NCBI RefSeq assembly: GCF_000336915.1
Contig: NZ_AOMD01000025.1
Coordinates: 1-64,000 of the forward strand
Length of the DNA: 64,000 nt
Direction of reading: 5' to 3'
Source of the DNA: Halococcus saccharolyticus DSM 5350
Lineage (GTDB): Archaea > Halobacteriota > Halobacteria > Halobacteriales > Halococcaceae
Below, piece by piece: positions 60,495-64,000 of this stretch. The notes below the pieces were generated by a model. That model searched no databases and was not told the DNA's origin. It saw only the letters and a list, made by a program, of their open reading frames with translations. The stretch's first letter is position 1, and the number at the start of each line of letters is the position of its first letter. A program made the position numbers and the translations under genes.

Positions 60495-60606
60495 ACCTCT
60501 CCTAACCGGACGAGTGGGCAAAAACGTGTGCCGGAACGGTGACGAGGAACGACGGTGAGAGCGACTGGTGTCAGTGATCGAAGGGAGAGCCGGGAGAACG
60601 AGCGCT

Positions 60607-60960
60607 TTAGCGGAGACCGGCGACGACGATGGTTTCCCGGCGGATGACGAACTCCGGGACCGGTGTCGGGCCTGGCTGGCCGGGATCGAACGCGAGGCTG
60701 GCGGAGCCGCCGTGGTCGGCGCGGAGTTCGACCCGGACGGTTCCGGCACTGCTGGCCGTGGCGGTGACGGTACGCTGACTGTCGCCGTCGACAGTCGGAG
60801 AGTCGTCGACGAGGACGCCATCACCAGCAGCGATACACACGTCGAGCGCGTGATCGGTGTCGTCTTCGTTGCGGAGGAGGATGGTCGGCGGTTCGGTGGC
60901 GGTGGGCTGTGGGCCGGCAGTATCACCTTCGACCCTGGGATCGGGACGGGTCTGCGTCAT
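60607..60960 (-). CDS. Small haloarchaeal protein, hypothetical
   Basis: Protein of 117 residues, rich in Asp, Thr and Pro, without a signal peptide. The beta-rich pattern (TILLRNEDDTDHALDVCIAA ... QRTVTATASSAGTVRVELRA) resembles an immunoglobulin-like or carbohydrate-binding sandwich. ATG 60960. Function unknown; the same interval has an open frame on the other strand with weaker composition. Confidence 0.55.
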   Translation of the reverse strand: MTQTRPDPRVEGDTAGPQPTATEPPTILLRNEDDTDHALDVCIAAGDGVLVDDSPTVDGDSQRTVTATASSAGTVRVELRADHGGSASLAFDPGQPGPTPVPEFVIRRETIVVAGLR

Positions 60961-61137
60961 CTATCCGAAGATAGCACCTCCCCAATATGAACCATGAGGA
61001 CCGTTACCGACCGTTCCTGATCGTTCAGCACTGTTTCGGACTGTTTCACGGCGTCTCAGGTGTGAAATCGGGCCATTGGTCGGTTATCGGTGACCGCTAT
61101 CGGGGGGTTTTTCGCCCCGGCGGTCCACGGCTCTTCC

Positions 61138-61515
61138 ATGTCCGCGCTGCGCGATGCGTTGGGCGATCTCCCGGACCCGGTGTTCGCCGATCTGTTGGAA
61201 TCGGCGGAGGCGTACCTCCTCGTCATCGATCTGCCGGGTGTCGGCAGCGAGACGCTCGACGTCCGACTCGATGGGGCTCGTCTCCGGATCGAGGCCCGGC
61301 GCGAGAAGGACCTCCCGATGGCGTTTCGGTATCTCGAAGAGGACCGACCGCTCTTCCTCGACGCGGAGCTTCCGCTGCCGCCGGACGTCGCCGAGACGGG
61401 TGCGGAGGGGACGCTCGATCGAGGTACCCTCACGCTCCGGCTCCCGAAGCGCGACGCCACCGAGGCGACGTCGATCCCGATAGCGGTCGGCGGGAGCGAG
61501 CGCGACGAGCTGTGA
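61138..61515 (+). CDS. Hsp20/alpha-crystallin-like small heat-shock protein
   Basis: Protein of 125 residues with an alpha-crystallin-like domain: AEAYLLVIDLPGVGSETLDV (about residues 23-42), LRIEARRE, and ending strands GTLTLRLPKR that lead to a C-terminal IPI motif (TSIPIAVGG), the tail contact used in oligomer assembly. Likely an ATP-independent holdase. ATG 61138. It is 13 bases from the UbiB-type kinase, so probably an operon. Confidence 0.85.
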   Translation: MSALRDALGDLPDPVFADLLESAEAYLLVIDLPGVGSETLDVRLDGARLRIEARREKDLPMAFRYLEEDRPLFLDAELPLPPDVAETGAEGTLDRGTLTLRLPKRDATEATSIPIAVGGSERDEL

Positions 61516-61528
61516 CGGGGCACACGCT

Positions 61529-63292
61529 GTGAACCTCCGTGCGTACGGCCGGTTCTTCGTCGTCTTCCGCCAGTTCCTCCCGCTGATCGTCGCGTACCTT
61601 CGGGACCGCCGACGCTACTTCCTGTTCGGCGGGCGGCGGGAGGTCACGAGCACGATGCGACGCGAGCGCGCACGAGTCCTGCTCGATTCGCTATTGACGC
61701 TCGGGCCGACGTTCATCAAGCTCGGCCAGCTCCTCTCGACACGGCCCGACGTCTTACCTCCCGAATACGTCGCGGAGTTCTCGAAGCTTCAGGACGAGGT
61801 CCCACCTGCGGAGTGGGCCGAAGCCGAACCGGTCGTCAAGGAGGAGTTGGGACCGGTCGAGGAAGCGTTTTCGGCGTTCGACACCGACGCGATTTCCGGC
61901 GCGAGTCTCGGCCAGGTCTACCGGGCGGAGTTGGACGGCGAGCCGGTCGCGGTCAAGGTCCGACGACCGAACATCGAATCACTGATCGAGGCCGACCTCC
62001 AGGTCATCAAGTGGAGTCTCCCCGTCCTCATGCGGTTCATCGGCGAAGCACGCTCGTTCTCGCTCGAAACGCTGGCCGAGGAGTTCGACAAGACGATCCA
62101 CGAGGAGATCGACTACAGCCGGGAGGCACGGATGCTTCAGGAGATCCGGGAGAACTTCGCAGGCGACGACACGATCCGCATCCCGAACGTGATCGAGAGT
62201 CACTCCACCCCCCGGGTCCTCACGATGGAGTACGTTCCCGGGACCAAGATCACCGCGGTCGACGAGCTCGATAGGATGGGGATCGACCGCACCAAGCTAT
62301 CGGAGCGACTCGAACGGGTCTACCTCCAGATGATCGTCGACGACGGCGTGTTCCACGCCGATCCCCACCCTGGAAACCTCGCGGTCGAACCCGACGGCAC
62401 GCTGGTATTCTACGACTTCGGGATGAGCGGCCGGGTCGACGAGTACATTCAGAGCAAGATCGTGGAGTTCTACATCGGGATCGCGAACCAGGATATCGAC
62501 GCGATCCTCGACGCACTGGTCGAGATGGGCACTCTCAGCCCGACCGCCGATCGCGAGACGATGGGGAACGTGATGGAGCTCGCGATTCAGGACATCCGGG
62601 GCGAAGAGGTCGACCAGTACCGGGTCCAAGAGGTCGTCGGCCAGGTCGAGGACACCATCTACGAGTTCCCGCTCCGACTGCCCGCGAACCTCGCTTTAGT
62701 CCTCCGTGTGGCGACCGTGGTCGAGGGAGTCTGTGTCACGCTCGATCAGGACTTCGACTTCGTCTCGGTCGCGACCGACTACCTCGTCGAAGAGGGGTAT
62801 CGCGAGGAGGGGATCAAGCAGTTCCTCGAGAGCCGTGGCGAGGAGTTCACCGACCTCGCCGAGGCCACGGTGCGAACCCCACCAAAGCTCGAACGCGCCC
62901 TCGACGGGCTCAACCGGGGCAATCTCACTGTTCACGCCGACCTCGACGACACCGACGGCCTGTTCGAATCGCTCGCGAATCGCCTCGTCTTCGGGCTCCT
63001 ACTGACGGCGGGCGTACTTTCGGTGGCGATACTCTACGCGTTCGCGACGCCATTTGCGACTGGGGTCGCCGCTGCGTTTTCGGTAGGGATGGCACTCTTG
63101 TTGTACCGGTCGTTCCGCAGCCGCCGTCGACTCCAGGCCACGCCGGAGTTCACCCGCCAGAGCCTGCGTCAGCGTCGCGGACAGGACACGGAGTCGATGA
63201 GCGAGGCCGATGCCATGACCGAGCCCGAGACAGAAGAGGAAGGACCGATCGGCACGCCGATCGACGTCGAGCGAGAGACCGACGACCAATAG
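61529..63292 (+). CDS. ABC1/UbiB-family atypical kinase (AarF-type)
   Basis: Membrane-associated protein of 587 residues. The N-terminal KxGQ motif FIKLGQLLSTRPDVLPPEYV (about 62-81), the Ala-for-Gly nucleotide loop GASLGQVYRAEL, VAVKVRRPNI (catalytic Lys), FHADPHPGNLAV (catalytic region) and FYDFGMSG (metal Asp) are all present. Two C-terminal helices (about 485-525) anchor it. UbiB proteins support isoprenoid quinone synthesis or lipid handling. Start GTG 61529, 13 bases after the Hsp20-like gene. Confidence 0.9.
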   Translation: MNLRAYGRFFVVFRQFLPLIVAYLRDRRRYFLFGGRREVTSTMRRERARVLLDSLLTLGPTFIKLGQLLSTRPDVLPPEYVAEFSKLQDEVPPAEWAEAEPVVKEELGPVEEAFSAFDTDAISGASLGQVYRAELDGEPVAVKVRRPNIESLIEADLQVIKWSLPVLMRFIGEARSFSLETLAEEFDKTIHEEIDYSREARMLQEIRENFAGDDTIRIPNVIESHSTPRVLTMEYVPGTKITAVDELDRMGIDRTKLSERLERVYLQMIVDDGVFHADPHPGNLAVEPDGTLVFYDFGMSGRVDEYIQSKIVEFYIGIANQDIDAILDALVEMGTLSPTADRETMGNVMELAIQDIRGEEVDQYRVQEVVGQVEDTIYEFPLRLPANLALVLRVATVVEGVCVTLDQDFDFVSVATDYLVEEGYREEGIKQFLESRGEEFTDLAEATVRTPPKLERALDGLNRGNLTVHADLDDTDGLFESLANRLVFGLLLTAGVLSVAILYAFATPFATGVAAAFSVGMALLLYRSFRSRRRLQATPEFTRQSLRQRRGQDTESMSEADAMTEPETEEEGPIGTPIDVERETDDQ

Positions 63293-63314
63293 TCGGTAGT
63301 CGGACGTGGAGAAG

Positions 63315-63387
63315 TGCGTCAGCCGCGATTTGAACGCGGGTCATCAGCATGGGAAGCTGAGGTGATACCAGGCTACACCACTGACGC
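63315..63387 (-). tRNA. tRNA-Gly (anticodon CCC)
   Basis: On the minus strand the cloverleaf is complete: acceptor stem GCGTCAG / CTGACGC, a D-arm around GTGTAGCCTGGTATCAC, anticodon stem TCAGC / GCTGA with loop TTCCCAT (anticodon CCC, reading GGG), T-stem CCGCG / CGCGG with loop TTCAAAT, and discriminator A. No CCA is encoded. No intron is seen. About 20 bases after the UbiB-type gene stop, opposite strand. Confidence 0.95.
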
Positions 63388-63461
63388 GCATCCGGGAGGA
63401 CGTGCTTCGACGACATAAATCACCCGAACTCGTGCGCTGTGGCGAGAAAGGTGCGGCGAAA

Positions 63462-64000
63462 TCAGAGTTCTACGCGTTCGACCAGCTGTTCGTCGGCACG
63501 GTGGTTCGTGACGGCGACGATTCGGATGTGATCTTCGAGGCCGGAGTCGTCGAGCTTGGCCTTCAGGAGCGTGTCGACCTGGTAGACCCCGGCAGCGTCG
63601 GTCATCTCGATCTCGACGAGGACGGGAGCACCGTCGCCGGATTCGAGCGAGACCTGCTGGATGGCCTGACTCGACACGGTGTTGATCCCCCGCCCGCCCT
63701 GTTCGTAGGGTTTGCGCGAGCGGCCGTGTTCCATGTCGAGCGCGTCGGCGACGCGGACGACGCCGGCTTCGAGCGTCAGCGGCGTCTCCGGAGTGTGATG
63801 ACAGAGGATCGCGTGGAGCACTTCGCCCTTGACACGGACGCGGGCCTCGGTGTCGTAGAACCCGAACTCGGGGAGGACCCGATCGAGCACGTCGGCGGCG
63901 AGCGGGATCGAGTAGTACGGGTGATCGGAGCGATGGACGACGTGGCCGATGTCGTGAAGCGTGGCGGCGAGCGCGATGATCACGGGCTCGTCGGCTTCGT
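63462..64000 (-). CDS. HD-domain phosphohydrolase (N-terminus outside window)
   Basis: The last 179 residues of an HD-superfamily protein; the frame runs past the window edge. The signature LAATLHDIGHVVHRSDH (His-Asp metal pair) is followed by EVLHAILCHHTPETPLTL and VVRVADALDMEHGRSR. The C-terminal part (VLVEIEMTDAAGVYQVDTLL) may bind a ligand or mediate dimerisation. The family hydrolyses nucleotides or cyclic dinucleotides; the substrate here is not known. Confidence 0.85.
   Translation of the reverse strand, partial: EADEPVIIALAATLHDIGHVVHRSDHPYYSIPLAADVLDRVLPEFGFYDTEARVRVKGEVLHAILCHHTPETPLTLEAGVVRVADALDMEHGRSRKPYEQGGRGINTVSSQAIQQVSLESGDGAPVLVEIEMTDAAGVYQVDTLLKAKLDDSGLEDHIRIVAVTNHRADEQLVERVEL

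Noticed and set aside
60568-60990. Plus-strand frame opposite the hypothetical gene at 60607-60960
   Set aside because: Both strands are open. The minus-strand product has the acidic, Thr-rich composition of haloarchaeal proteins, while the plus-strand one is Arg/Gly-rich. The choice is not certain.
1-64000. CRISPR array, insertion sequence or prophage
   Set aside because: No regularly spaced repeats, no transposase or integrase motifs, and no run of phage structural genes were seen. Codon use is even across the window except for mildly lower GC around 30.3-31.3 kb and 44.3-44.8 kb.

Overview
The window reads as chromosomal DNA of a haloarchaeon (class Halobacteria). The DNA is GC-rich with strong G/C third-position bias, the predicted proteins are very rich in Asp and Glu, many genes have a TATA-like box only about 25-30 bases before the start codon (the leaderless arrangement common in haloarchaea), and the gene set is archaeal: TBP, TFS, aIF5A, Hjc, an RFC small subunit, tRNA G10 methyltransferase, bat-type regulators, Tat substrates and proteins ending in a PGF-CTERM-like tail. 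The genus cannot be fixed from the sequence alone. There is no rRNA, no CRISPR array, no recognisable transposase and no phage or plasmid module. One tRNA, tRNA-Gly(CCC), is present.

Layout. 1-10.7 kb: a partial phytoene desaturase, a short-chain dehydrogenase, a ZIP-type metal transporter, a bat-type regulator, a peroxiredoxin, a Cys-rich YkgJ-like protein, an aldo/keto reductase, TFS, a YihY membrane protein, the agmatinase-aIF5A pair, a PLP aminotransferase and a TrkA protein. 10.9-18.4 kb: Hjc overlapping adenosylhomocysteinase, a pilin-like protein, two tandem PQQ-type sugar dehydrogenases (one fused to a blue-copper domain) and an SAH/MTA-deaminase-type amidohydrolase. 18.4-28.7 kb: the glycerol island, with glpA-glpB-glpC and an extra truncated glpA on the minus strand, a divergent Orc1/Cdc6-like ATPase, then glpK, a membrane protein that is probably a glycerol facilitator, and a 59-residue zinc ribbon. 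28.8-39.5 kb: hisG, small membrane proteins, RidA, tbp with the divergent tRNA G10 methyltransferase, a rhodanese, a bat regulator, a YeiH-type carrier with a tiny overlapping ORF, an RFC small subunit and a secreted glycoprotein. 39.7-44.3 kb: a polysaccharide module of two GH26-like hydrolases (one cytoplasmic, one Tat lipoprotein) and two GT2 glycosyltransferases. 44.8-64 kb: RNase Z, a methyltransferase, a frameshifted nitrilase, several haloarchaeal conserved hypotheticals, an FAD oxidoreductase, carB, a pterin dehydratase, an HAD phosphatase, two overlapping moeA genes, an Hsp20-like protein, a UbiB-type kinase, the tRNA and a partial HD-domain protein.

How the parts fit. The glycerol genes form a complete route: uptake, phosphorylation by GlpK, and membrane oxidation of glycerol-3-phosphate by GlpABC. 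Adenosylhomocysteinase and the SAH-deaminase-type enzyme both handle the methylation by-product SAH. Agmatinase and aIF5A sit one base apart and fit the haloarchaeal aIF5A modification route. The stretch most worth following up as a possibly undescribed system is the degenerate Orc1/Cdc6-like protein, with nested inverted repeats before it, set between the two divergent glycerol transcription units. Next are the GH26/GT2 polysaccharide module and the 43-codon membrane ORF coupled to the YeiH carrier.
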